From contig SLCK01000024.1 of the NCBI GenBank assembly GCA_007125845.1, positions 1 to 64,000 on the forward strand: 64,000 bases of DNA, read 5' to 3'. This DNA comes from Gemmatimonadota bacterium (GTDB lineage Bacteria > Gemmatimonadota > Gemmatimonadetes > Longimicrobiales > Gaopeijiaceae). Positions 19,071 through 27,307 of the stretch are shown piece by piece (position 1 is the stretch's first letter; the number at the start of each line of letters is the position of its first letter). The notes beneath the pieces are model-generated. The model saw nothing but the letters and a program-made list of their open reading frames with translations. It was not told where the DNA came from and did no database searches. Made by a program: the position numbers and the translations under genes.

Positions 19071-22000
19071 TCAGCGAAGTCTCAGCTCTTCCCGCCTGAC
19101 CCGGACGCCTTCTCCGAGCTGTACCTCGATCCGTCCTGAGGAGGGTGCGGCGACTTCGATGCGCCCGTGTCTGGCGAAGGAGAGGATCGTTCCGTCGTCC
19201 GGATCACGGATGAGCGCGATCGGGTAGCTTTCGGCGTCCCACTCCACCACCACCCGATCCGCCGAGGTGGGTGTCGCCGAGAGCGCGGGGCCGGGAAGCT
19301 CACCGGGAACGGGCGCTGGTCCCCCGGCCCTCCCGGACGAGGGGACATCCCGACGGGTCTCACCGAAGGGGGTGGAGAGGATCACGGACCGAAGCGCCTC
19401 GCGTTCCTGTTCGCCCAGGACAACGACCGCGGCGAAATGACGGACGCTCTCGTGGACGCCGTGACCGAGCCCTCCCCCTTCCACGGGTCGGCTGAAGAGC
19501 ACCCGTCCCTCCGCGTCGAGCCCCACCACTTCCGCCTGGTCGAGCGGCGTTTCCCCGTCCATGGACCACTCGCTTCCCCCGGAGGGAAGGGGCGAGGGGG
19601 GAGCCACGACGTCGAAGACGGGATTCAGCTCCGCACCGTCCTGACTCCAGCCTCCCCAGATCAGGATGCCCTCGCTCGCAGCGGCCGACACCAGGGCGGG
19701 TCCGCTTCGGGAAGCCGCTTCCCGCCACTCGAGCATCCGGTGGTACGTGTAGTCGCTTATCCAGGTGGGACTGCAGTAGCTCATGATGTCGCGGTGTACC
19801 GTGGCCGCCTTCGCCTCGCCCGTTCGAGGGTCGAAGCCCAGGCTGCCGATTTGCGCGTTTGGATAGGGGTAGTCCGTGTCGATGCCCACGGTGGTGCCGC
19901 ATGGTGCGTGTCGTCGGCCGAAGTTGTGTCCGAACTCGTGCGCGATCGTGCGAGAGGCGCCCGGTAGCTGATCGTGGCTGAGGGCCGTGCGCAGCTCGCT
20001 CGCGGGGGTGGGAGGCCGATAGGCGAGCCCGGCCGGACTCGCTCCCCCGCTGGTCTGCACGATCCCGTGGTAGTAGCGGGACGGAGCCTCGACCATCCTC
20101 AGAGCCTGCAGCTCCTGGATCAATTCGCTCCAACCGGTGAGGGCATCGGCACCGGACAGCGGGCCGGCGGACGAAGTGTAGGGAGCACGGATGCTCCAGT
20201 CGGCCGGGCCGATTGGGAGGAGTTGCACGGTGGTGTCCAGGTACTGGTGCAGATTCGATGAGGCGATCCGCCCCGTCGTGCCGAGCTCCGTGCTGGTGAC
20301 CGGGACGAAGGTCGCTCGGAACGTCGCGGTGGGCCTCACCTGGAGGGAGTGGGTCGCCCCGGGCCCGGGAAAGACCAGGAGGTCCCGGTCGGGAATGCCT
20401 TCGACGTCTCCGTAGGGGTCGAGCTCGACCCGGATGCCCAGTCCGGGCCGGACGAGATCCGCCGGGACCGGGAGATTGAACGAGCTGGTGACGTTTCCGG
20501 GGTTCAATTCCGTCGGGACCCCGACGGAGCTCCGCTCCACGATGGTGTCGAGGACCGTACTGCCTCCGTGAAGGAGTCGGATCCGTGCGGCGGGGTTCAA
20601 CGCGTTCTCCTCAGTGGCCTGCGGAAAGACCCTGAGGACGCCGGCGCGACGGTCCAACAGCTGGACGGATCCCGACGGTGTCTGGTTTCCCTGGTTCATG
20701 CGGACCGCACCGACGTCGAGGAGGAAGAAGGGAATCCCTTCTGCCCGGAAGGTGACCGCCTGTGCCCCCCGCGGCCGCGCGAGCAGCAGGTTCTCACCGG
20801 GATCCGGACCCGTCCTCCACGCCTGGACCCGGGCGATCCCGTCCTCGTCCGTCGAGGTTTCCAGTGGGGACACCTCGCCCCCTCCGGACAGCACCTCGAA
20901 GATCACAGGCACTCCGCCAACGGGGTCTCCGCGAGGATCCGTTACCCGGACCGCGGGCGGGTCGGGCAGGGGAAACCCCGCGGCGAACTCCTGGTCCTCG
21001 CCTGCGGCCGGGACCGCCTCGAGGACCTCCTGTCCGACCGCTTCGGCCTCGAATCGGAAGGGAGGCACGGGGTCTCGATCCGACCCTTCTTCGGCGGCAG
21101 AACGGGCTTCCACCGCATTCGGTCCGGGCTCCTGACCCACCCGCCAGGACGAGGCCGCCGCCACTCCATCGGAGTCGGTGACCGTCCCGGCTCCTTCCAG
21201 CTCACCCCCCCCTTCGATGACGTGGAAGGTGACCGGCTGATCCGGGAGGGGGTTGTCGAACCGATCCACCAGGCGAACCCTGGGCGGGTGGGGCAGAGGT
21301 TGTCCGGGAAGCGCGGCCTGACCGTGTCCCTCCACGAGGCGGAATCGATGCGGTGGCCCGGAAAAGGTCATCACCTCGATCTCGGCGGGCTCGAGACCCG
21401 AAACTCTCAGTTCGAGGGTCTGCTTGCCTGGACGGGATCCCAGCTCCCAGAGCGTGACTTCGAATCGACCCTGCTCGTTCGTGGTCCCCTCTTCGGGCAC
21501 CACACGCCCGTCGCCCTGACGAACCTCGACCCGCACGCTCGCCTGCCCGACGGGATTGCCATGTACGTCCTTGACTTCGACGATGATCGGAGTGTCCAGG
21601 ACCGCCCCGGCCTCCGCCTCTGGCGATGGGACCCTGACGAGATCCTGGCTCTCCGGTGCGGCCGCGAGTGCGGTGGCCTCGATCGTGTCCGGAGGAATCC
21701 CTTCCGCGCGGACCTCGACGGTCTGCGGGCCCAGGTCCAGGCCGAGCCGCCATCGGCCCGCAGAGACCATCCCGCCGAAGTTCGTGACCCCTTCCGTCAC
21801 CTCGAGCGTGCCCCCTCCGCTCGTCACCTCGAATTCCACGGGGATCTGGGGCACGGGATTCCCGAAGCGGTCCCGTACCCGGATGGTGAAGTCGAAAGGG
21901 AGAGGCTCGCCCACCCGGGCCTCCAGGAGCGAGCCTCCCAGTCCCGGTTGGATGTAGGAGGGTTCTGCCGAAGTCGGAAAGACTCGAAACTCGATCGGAT

Positions 22001-22406
22001 CCGGGTCGTCGGGAAGTGGCTCCTCCCGGAGCCGGGCGACGACGATGTTCAACCGTCGACGCTCGCCGAGAATCCACTCCCCGACGCGGGCGATGCCTCG
22101 ATCATTGGTGACTACGACGTTGCGGTCGAGGGAGCCCTCTCCCAGGGGAAGCTCGAAGTATACCGGCACTCCGGCGACGGGATTTCCCCGGATGTCGCGG
22201 GCGCGCACGGCGGGAGAATCCGCGACGCGTTCTGCGACCTTTCCTTGCTGGACCTCCTCCGAAACCCTCTCGAGAGAGGTGGCCTCCGGGAAGAAAACGG
22301 ACTCTCCCTCCCCACACGATGCCAGGAGACCGGCCAGCGCAGTCCAGATTCCTGCGAGTAGGGGGCGGAGTGCCGAAGCGGGTGCCGTGTGGGTGCCGGT
22401 CGACAT
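19071..22406 (-). CDS. Ig-repeat lipoprotein with C-terminal metzincin protease domain
   Basis: A 1111-residue envelope protein. The signal peptide ends in a LASC lipobox (Cys31). At least five Big-1/invasin-like Ig units follow (about 65-125, 150-245, 260-340, 350-435, 460-545). Each carries the pattern DxxGNPVxxxPVxFEV, for example RDRFGNPVPQIPVEFEV. A metzincin zinc site HEFGHNFGRRH is at 823-833, giving three histidine ligands and the catalytic Glu824. The downstream DIMSYCSP supplies the Met-turn. The protein is predicted to be a surface-anchored zinc endopeptidase on an Ig stalk. It starts 3 nt after the stop of the small envelope gene, so the pair is an operon. Substrate is unknown. 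Confidence 0.85.
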   Translation of the reverse strand: MSTGTHTAPASALRPLLAGIWTALAGLLASCGEGESVFFPEATSLERVSEEVQQGKVAERVADSPAVRARDIRGNPVAGVPVYFELPLGEGSLDRNVVVTNDRGIARVGEWILGERRRLNIVVARLREEPLPDDPDPIEFRVFPTSAEPSYIQPGLGGSLLEARVGEPLPFDFTIRVRDRFGNPVPQIPVEFEVTSGGGTLEVTEGVTNFGGMVSAGRWRLGLDLGPQTVEVRAEGIPPDTIEATALAAAPESQDLVRVPSPEAEAGAVLDTPIIVEVKDVHGNPVGQASVRVEVRQGDGRVVPEEGTTNEQGRFEVTLWELGSRPGKQTLELRVSGLEPAEIEVMTFSGPPHRFRLVEGHGQAALPGQPLPHPPRVRLVDRFDNPLPDQPVTFHVIEGGGELEGAGTVTDSDGVAAASSWRVGQEPGPNAVEARSAAEEGSDRDPVPPFRFEAEAVGQEVLEAVPAAGEDQEFAAGFPLPDPPAVRVTDPRGDPVGGVPVIFEVLSGGGEVSPLETSTDEDGIARVQAWRTGPDPGENLLLARPRGAQAVTFRAEGIPFFLLDVGAVRMNQGNQTPSGSVQLLDRRAGVLRVFPQATEENALNPAARIRLLHGGSTVLDTIVERSSVGVPTELNPGNVTSSFNLPVPADLVRPGLGIRVELDPYGDVEGIPDRDLLVFPGPGATHSLQVRPTATFRATFVPVTSTELGTTGRIASSNLHQYLDTTVQLLPIGPADWSIRAPYTSSAGPLSGADALTGWSELIQELQALRMVEAPSRYYHGIVQTSGGASPAGLAYRPPTPASELRTALSHDQLPGASRTIAHEFGHNFGRRHAPCGTTVGIDTDYPYPNAQIGSLGFDPRTGEAKAATVHRDIMSYCSPTWISDYTYHRMLEWREAASRSGPALVSAAASEGILIWGGWSQDGAELNPVFDVVAPPSPLPSGGSEWSMDGETPLDQAEVVGLDAEGRVLFSRPVEGGGLGHGVHESVRHFAAVVVLGEQEREALRSVILSTPFGETRRDVPSSGRAGGPAPVPGELPGPALSATPTSADRVVVEWDAESYPIALIRDPDDGTILSFARHGRIEVAAPSSGRIEVQLGEGVRVRREELRLR

Positions 22407-22409
22407 CGG

Positions 22410-22940
22410 CTACGGCCTCCAACCCACGCCGAACGAAACCCTGGCGCCCGACACCCGGATTCGCTCTTCGAAGTCGGGGCCGGAGAAGCCACCTCGCCAG
22501 ATCGTGAGTGCGGCGGCGGCGGAGACCGGCCCGATCGGAATCCGAATCGACAGCCCGCCCAGGGGAACCAGGGCCCACCTGCGCGCACCCGTGGGGACCG
22601 ATTCGCCGTACAGTCCCGGGCCCACGAAGCCGACCGCGCTGACACGGGTGGGGACCGGAAGGTCGATGGCGGGTCCGGCGCCGGTGAGAAGAGAGGTGAA
22701 GGCTCGACTCCCTCCCCACTGCAACATTCCCAGTCCACCAAACCTGGATGCCAGGATCCCGACCTCCGGACCGCCAAAGTAGTGCGGGGAAGAACTCCCC
22801 ACACCGGCTGCCCCGCCGAGGAGCGCGATTCGGAAGGCGGACATCGACGCGTCGTCGGGGTCCGCCGCGGACGCCGGGAGTGCGCCGAGGAGGAGGAGCA
22901 GCGGTAGCACCGCCCAGAAGTGGACCAGGGGGAACCGCAA
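22410..22940 (-). CDS. small exported glycine-rich envelope protein, possible outer-membrane barrel
   Basis: I read 176 residues from TTG 22940, since LRFPLVHFWAVLPLLLLLG followed by ALPASA gives a clean signal peptide and a GGAG lies about 10 nt upstream. The frame is open to 23177, but the longer N-terminus is arginine-rich and not protein-like. The mature chain has alternating hydrophobic and glycine-rich segments (GGPEVGILASRFGGLGMLQW, VSAVGFVGPGLYGE, ARVSFGVGWRP). It ends in a C-terminal aromatic-rich strand, as in small beta-barrels. It directly precedes the Ig-metzincin gene, so it may help place that protein. I do not recognise a family. Confidence 0.6.
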   Translation of the reverse strand: MRFPLVHFWAVLPLLLLLGALPASAADPDDASMSAFRIALLGGAAGVGSSSPHYFGGPEVGILASRFGGLGMLQWGGSRAFTSLLTGAGPAIDLPVPTRVSAVGFVGPGLYGESVPTGARRWALVPLGGLSIRIPIGPVSAAAALTIWRGGFSGPDFEERIRVSGARVSFGVGWRP

Positions 22941-23220
22941 TGGAGGATCACTCCGGAAATCGGGAACAGCCTCTCGCCCGGAGGGGTCCGCTCGCACCCG
23001 GGACGGGTCGCCCGTGTGGCCGGACCCTCTTCGAACCGAACCCTCTAGACAAGGATTAAACCCCCCGGCAGACGGTTGGTTCGCACCGCGGCGGCGGCGG
23101 CGCCCGGGAGTCCCACCGGAGCCCGAAGATCGTACGCTGATAGGCCGCTGATCGGGACATCCTATCCTGTGAAGCACCTATGCACCCGCGAACCTGGACT
23201 CGACTTCCGGCGGTGACGAG

Positions 23221-23913
23221 ATGGACCTTCCTCCAGCCCAGCGACCTCGGGAGCGGCTCAGGACTCTGGGCGCCCGTGCCCTCTCCACCCGAGAGCTCCT
23301 CGCGCTCGTGATCGGTTCCGGCGGGACTGGACGACCGGTGCTGGCCCTGGCGGACCGGCTCCTGGACACGTCCGCCGGCCGACTCCGCTTTCTCCTGACT
23401 GCCTCCCCCGCGGATCTGGAGGCGATTCCGGGCGTGGGGCGTGCGATCTCGGCCCGGATTCTCGCGGCCGTGGAGCTCGGTTGCAGGGTTCGCGAGGAGA
23501 AGCTTCCGGACCGCCCCCGCATCCGCGGACCCTCCGACGTGCATCGACTCATGGCACCGCGGCTCCGTCACCTGTCGCAGGAGGAGTTTCACGCTCTCCT
23601 GCTGAACACCCAGCACCGCGTCCTTCGGGACGTGACGGTGACCCGCGGGATCCTGGACGCCTCCCTGATTCATCCCCGGGAGGTGTTTCGGCCCGCTATT
23701 CTCGAGAACGCCGCCTCGGTGATCCTCGTGCACAATCATCCCTCCGGCGATCCCTCTCCCTCGGCGGAGGACCGGGCGGTGACGCGTCAATTGCTCGAGG
23801 CCGGCCGCGCGATCGGGATCAGGGTCCTGGACCACGTCGTCGTCGGAGAGGAAGGATGGGAGTCGGCCATGCCTCCGTCGGAGCCCGCTCGGGATTCAGG
23901 TGTAGCATTCTGA
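23221..23913 (+). CDS. radC: RadC-family JAB/MPN-domain protein
   Basis: A 230-residue protein. The N-terminal helix-hairpin-helix part (LEAIPGVGRAISARILAA) resembles DNA-binding HhH units. The C-terminal MPN/JAMM domain carries ILVHNHPSGDPSPSAED, where HxH and the downstream Asp bind zinc. Despite the name, a direct role in DNA repair is not established for the family. Start ATG 23221 has only a weak GACGAG upstream. It lies alone between a divergent envelope gene and rel. Confidence 0.95.
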   Translation: MDLPPAQRPRERLRTLGARALSTRELLALVIGSGGTGRPVLALADRLLDTSAGRLRFLLTASPADLEAIPGVGRAISARILAAVELGCRVREEKLPDRPRIRGPSDVHRLMAPRLRHLSQEEFHALLLNTQHRVLRDVTVTRGILDASLIHPREVFRPAILENAASVILVHNHPSGDPSPSAEDRAVTRQLLEAGRAIGIRVLDHVVVGEEGWESAMPPSEPARDSGVAF

Positions 23914-23918
23914 GTCCT

Positions 23919-23935
23919 GGGGCTCGCCGGGCCCC
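23919..23935 (+). terminator. weak hairpin downstream of radC
   Basis: GGGGC and GCCCC form a 5-bp stem with a 7-nt loop just after the radC stop and before the rel promoter region. A T-tract is lacking. Confidence 0.25.
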
Positions 23936-23978
23936 GAAACTTCCCCTGGGTCGACCGCTGGTTCGAGGACCCGCCTGA

Positions 23979-24008
23979 TTGTTTCGCTTCGGGATCGCGG
24001 ATTAGATT
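23979..24008 (+). promoter_or_regulatory. candidate promoter giving a leaderless rel transcript
   Basis: TTGTTT (23979-23984), an 18-nt spacer and TAGATT (24003-24008) precede the rel ATG by only 7 nt. A transcript from this promoter would start at or next to the A of the ATG. The absence of any Shine-Dalgarno sequence there fits this reading. Confidence 0.35.
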
Positions 24009-24015
24009 GACTGCC

Positions 24016-26232
24016 ATGAGCTTGCCCGCTGAAACGACCACGTCCCCCACGCCGACCATCTCCGGACTACCTCGGGAGCTGGCCCGGGTTCTGGAGGGTT
24101 ATGCGGACCGTCTCGACGTCGAGCGGATCCGTCGGGCCTACCAGATGGCCGAGGAGGCGCACCGGGGGCAGAAGCGGGCCTCGGGCGAGGGCTTCGTCAG
24201 CCACTCCGTGGAAGTTGCGATCATCCTGGCGCAGTTTCGGCTCGACTCCGCCTCCCTGATCGCCGGCCTCATTCACGACGTGGTCGAAGACACGCAGTAC
24301 TCGCTCGCCGACGTCGAGGAGAGCTTCGGTTCGGAAGTGGCGGCGATCGTGGATGGAGTCACCAAAATCGGGAAGGTGCGATTCCGCTCCCACACCGAGC
24401 GTCAGGCCGAGAACTACCGGAAGCTGCTGCTTTCCATGGCCGAGGACGCCCGTGTGATCCTGATCAAGCTGGCCGATCGCCTCCACAACATGAGGACTCT
24501 CGAGTACCTCCCCCGGGACAAGCAGCAGCGGATCGCCCTCGAGACCCGGGAGATCTACGCGCCATTGGCGCACCGTCTGGGCATGGCGCAGGTGAAATGG
24601 GAGCTGGAAGATCTCTGCTTCAAGTTCCTGGAGCCGAAAGACTACGAGGAGTTGCGCGGCCTCGTGCAGGCCCGCCGCAAGGAGAGGGAACGACAGATCC
24701 TGGAGCTCCAACGCCCCCTCCAGGAGCTGCTCGAGTCTGCTGGAATCCCCGCCGAGGCGATGGGTCGGCCGAAGCACCTCTGGTCAATCCACAGGAAGAT
24801 CCAGAAGCGGGGGAAGCCGTACGAGGAGATCTACGATCTCATGGCGGTCCGCGTGATCACGGACACGGTTCAGAACTGCTATGCCGCGCTGGGCCTGATC
24901 CACTCCCGGTGGACGCCCATTCAGGAACGCTTCCACGATTACATCGCGACCCCAAAGTCGAACATGTACCGTTCGATACATACCACGGTCTTCGGTCCGG
25001 GGGGACGTCGCTACGAGATCCAGATACGCACCCAGGAGATGCATCGCACGGCGGAGTACGGCATCGCCGCCCATTGGCGCTACAAGGACGGGGAGAGCAA
25101 GTCGGACGAGGTGGACGAAGCGCTCTCGTGGTTCCGGCAGGTGCTGGAATGGCAGCAGGAGGCGTCGGAACCCGAGGAGTTCATGGAATTCCTCAAGATG
25201 GACCTCTTCCTCGGTGAGATCTTCGTCTTCACGCCGAAGGGCGAAGTGAAGCAGCTTCCGGTCGGGGCCACGTCGATCGACTTCGCCTTCGCGGTGCATA
25301 CGGAGATCGGGGAGCACTGCGCCGGAGCCAAGGTGAATGGGCGGATCGCTCCCCTCTCGCGGGAGTTGAAGAATGGGGACACCGTAGAGATCCTCACCTC
25401 CCAGAAGCAGACGCCGTCGCGCGACTGGCTCGCCTTTGTGAAGACCTCTCGCGCCCGTCAGCGAATCCGCCACTGGATCCGCCAGCAGGAGCGCGAGCAG
25501 TCGGTGAAGCTGGGGCGTGAGTTCCTGGAACGGGAGGTGCGGAAGCGCCGGGTGGCGCTCCCGGTGCAGGAGCGACTGGATGAGGCCGCACGGGCGCTCG
25601 AGCTCGACGATTGGGACGATGTTCTGGCCGCCCTCGGCCGCGGGGACCTCGGTCCCTCGGCGGTGCTCCGCGAGCTCTTCCCCCAGGAGGAGGGGGAGGA
25701 GCCCAAGGCGCCTACACCCTCCCCCCTCCGCCGTATCGCGGACAAGCTCCGCAGGTCGGAGCCGGGAGTGAAGATCCAGGGGCTCGACAACTTGATGGTC
25801 CGTTACTCCCAGTGCTGCCAACCGGTGCCGGGGGATGACGTCATCGGTTACATCACGGCGGGACGAGGGGTGTCGATCCACCGCAAGGACTGCCCGAACG
25901 TCCTCAATCTCTCAAAGGATCCGGAGAGGCGAGTCGAGATCGAGTGGTCGGCCGAGGACGGGGATCGATTCTTCGTGAAGCTGTACACTCGGGGTACGGA
26001 CCGCCGGGGCCTCCTCTCCGACATCGCGCGCGAGATCGCCGAGACGGGCACCAACATCCAACACGCCGACATCCGGGCACTTGATGTGGGGATGCTCGGG
26101 GAATTCGTGGTCGAGGTCCGCAACCTCAACCACCTGAAGAAGGTCATGAAGGGGATCTCGAGGGTGAAGGGGGTGCTCTCGGTGGAGCGCAGGGAATCCT
26201 TCGGCAGCTCCGACCTGGTGGAGCTCGAATAG
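24016..26232 (+). CDS. rel: bifunctional (p)ppGpp synthetase/hydrolase, RelA/SpoT family
   Basis: A 738-residue alarmone enzyme of the stringent response. The HD hydrolase domain (about 30-190) keeps HSVEVAIILAQ and IHDVVEDT (about 87), so hydrolysis is probably active. The synthetase domain (about 225-345) has YDLMAVRVIT and the G-loop-like NMYRSIHTTV. A TGS domain (about 395-460) and a C-terminal ACT domain (about 655-738) complete the long-Rel layout. The motif RxKD, typical of bifunctional Rel/SpoT enzymes, reads RFHD at about 305-308, a His in place of the Lys. I chose ATG 24016 over TTG 24007. No ribosome site is present. Confidence 0.95.
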   Translation: MSLPAETTTSPTPTISGLPRELARVLEGYADRLDVERIRRAYQMAEEAHRGQKRASGEGFVSHSVEVAIILAQFRLDSASLIAGLIHDVVEDTQYSLADVEESFGSEVAAIVDGVTKIGKVRFRSHTERQAENYRKLLLSMAEDARVILIKLADRLHNMRTLEYLPRDKQQRIALETREIYAPLAHRLGMAQVKWELEDLCFKFLEPKDYEELRGLVQARRKERERQILELQRPLQELLESAGIPAEAMGRPKHLWSIHRKIQKRGKPYEEIYDLMAVRVITDTVQNCYAALGLIHSRWTPIQERFHDYIATPKSNMYRSIHTTVFGPGGRRYEIQIRTQEMHRTAEYGIAAHWRYKDGESKSDEVDEALSWFRQVLEWQQEASEPEEFMEFLKMDLFLGEIFVFTPKGEVKQLPVGATSIDFAFAVHTEIGEHCAGAKVNGRIAPLSRELKNGDTVEILTSQKQTPSRDWLAFVKTSRARQRIRHWIRQQEREQSVKLGREFLEREVRKRRVALPVQERLDEAARALELDDWDDVLAALGRGDLGPSAVLRELFPQEEGEEPKAPTPSPLRRIADKLRRSEPGVKIQGLDNLMVRYSQCCQPVPGDDVIGYITAGRGVSIHRKDCPNVLNLSKDPERRVEIEWSAEDGDRFFVKLYTRGTDRRGLLSDIAREIAETGTNIQHADIRALDVGMLGEFVVEVRNLNHLKKVMKGISRVKGVLSVERRESFGSSDLVELE

Positions 26233-26302
26233 GGATGCGCCGCCGGTTTGATCCGGCCGGACGCGCGTCTCCGTCAGTGGGGCTCGTTGGGTGCGGGGCG
26301 AC

Positions 26303-27307
26303 ATGAGGGTCCTGGTTGGAGATATCGGGGGCACGAACGCCAGGCTGGCACTGGTCGAACGGGTACGGACGGGTCGGGGGTGGTCGGTCCTCGAAGAGCG
26401 TCACTTTCCCAGCCAGGAGTACGAGGGGCTCGTCCCCGTGCTGAAGGAATTCCTGGCCGGCGCCTCCCCGTCCGGGCGTCCTCCGGAGCGAGCAGTCCTG
26501 GGGGTGGCCGGGCCGGTCTCCGGGGGAAAAGGCCGCCTGCCGAACCGGGGCTGGCTCGTCGACGAGGAGGAGATCGTTCGCGAGGTCGAGGTGTCGGACG
26601 TCCGGGTGCTGAACGATTTCCAGGTGATCGGCTACGCGCTTCCCACCCTCTCCCGGGACGATCTCTTCGAAGTGCATGCCGGGTCAGCCTCTCCTCCCGA
26701 GGACCATCCACCTATCGCCCTGATCGGGGCGGGAACCGGGCTCGGGCAAGGTTTTCTCGTCTGGAATGGTGTTCGCTACGAGGTGCATCCTTCGGAGGGC
26801 GGTCACGCGGAGTTTGCGCCGCGCACCCCGACGGAGCTGGGGCTTCTGGAGCACCTGTGGGAGACGCATTCGCGTGTCTCGTGTGAGGACGTGGTCTCGG
26901 GGAGAGGGCTCGTCAATCTCTACCGGTACTTCCTCGCGCGGGACCCGGGCCGTGAGAATGACGCAACCCGGAGGGCGATCGAGGAGGGGGATCCACCCAA
27001 GGTGATCGTTGAGCGGGCGCTCGCGGGCTCAGACTCGATCTGTGAGTCGGCGCTCGATCTCTTCGTGTCCGCGTATGGGGCGCAGGCCGGCAATGTCGCG
27101 CTCACCGTGCGCGCGGCGGGAGGCGTGTATCTGGCCGGCGGGATCGCCCCGGCCATCACGGACCGGTTACGCTCCGGGGGATTCGTCCGGGCCTTCAAGG
27201 ACAAGGGTCCCCTCTCGGAGCTGGTCGCGCGGATCCCGGTTCGGGTGATTCTCGACACCCGGGTCGGACTCCGTGGCGCCATGGCGATCGCGGGAACGGA
27301 CTTCTAG
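26303..27307 (+). CDS. glk: glucokinase
   Basis: A 334-residue ROK-independent, Glk-type glucokinase that phosphorylates glucose with ATP. It has the ATP-binding DIGGTNARLAL near the N-terminus, LNDFQVIGYAL in the glucose-binding region and GAGTGLGQGF. HPSEGGHAEFAPRTPTEL is specific to the E. coli-type Glk family, and GGVYLAGGIAPAI is the second ATP-binding element. ATG 26303 fits the family start; GTG 26291 adds four residues. Its stop shares the bases CTAG (27304-27307) with the stop of the convergent ABC permease. Confidence 0.94.
   Translation: MRVLVGDIGGTNARLALVERVRTGRGWSVLEERHFPSQEYEGLVPVLKEFLAGASPSGRPPERAVLGVAGPVSGGKGRLPNRGWLVDEEEIVREVEVSDVRVLNDFQVIGYALPTLSRDDLFEVHAGSASPPEDHPPIALIGAGTGLGQGFLVWNGVRYEVHPSEGGHAEFAPRTPTELGLLEHLWETHSRVSCEDVVSGRGLVNLYRYFLARDPGRENDATRRAIEEGDPPKVIVERALAGSDSICESALDLFVSAYGAQAGNVALTVRAAGGVYLAGGIAPAITDRLRSGGFVRAFKDKGPLSELVARIPVRVILDTRVGLRGAMAIAGTDF

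Noticed and set aside
20349-22361. Plus-strand open frame of 670 codons opposite the Ig-metzincin gene
   Set aside because: Gly/Arg/Asp/Pro-rich without domains, whereas the minus strand has Ig repeats and a zinc site.
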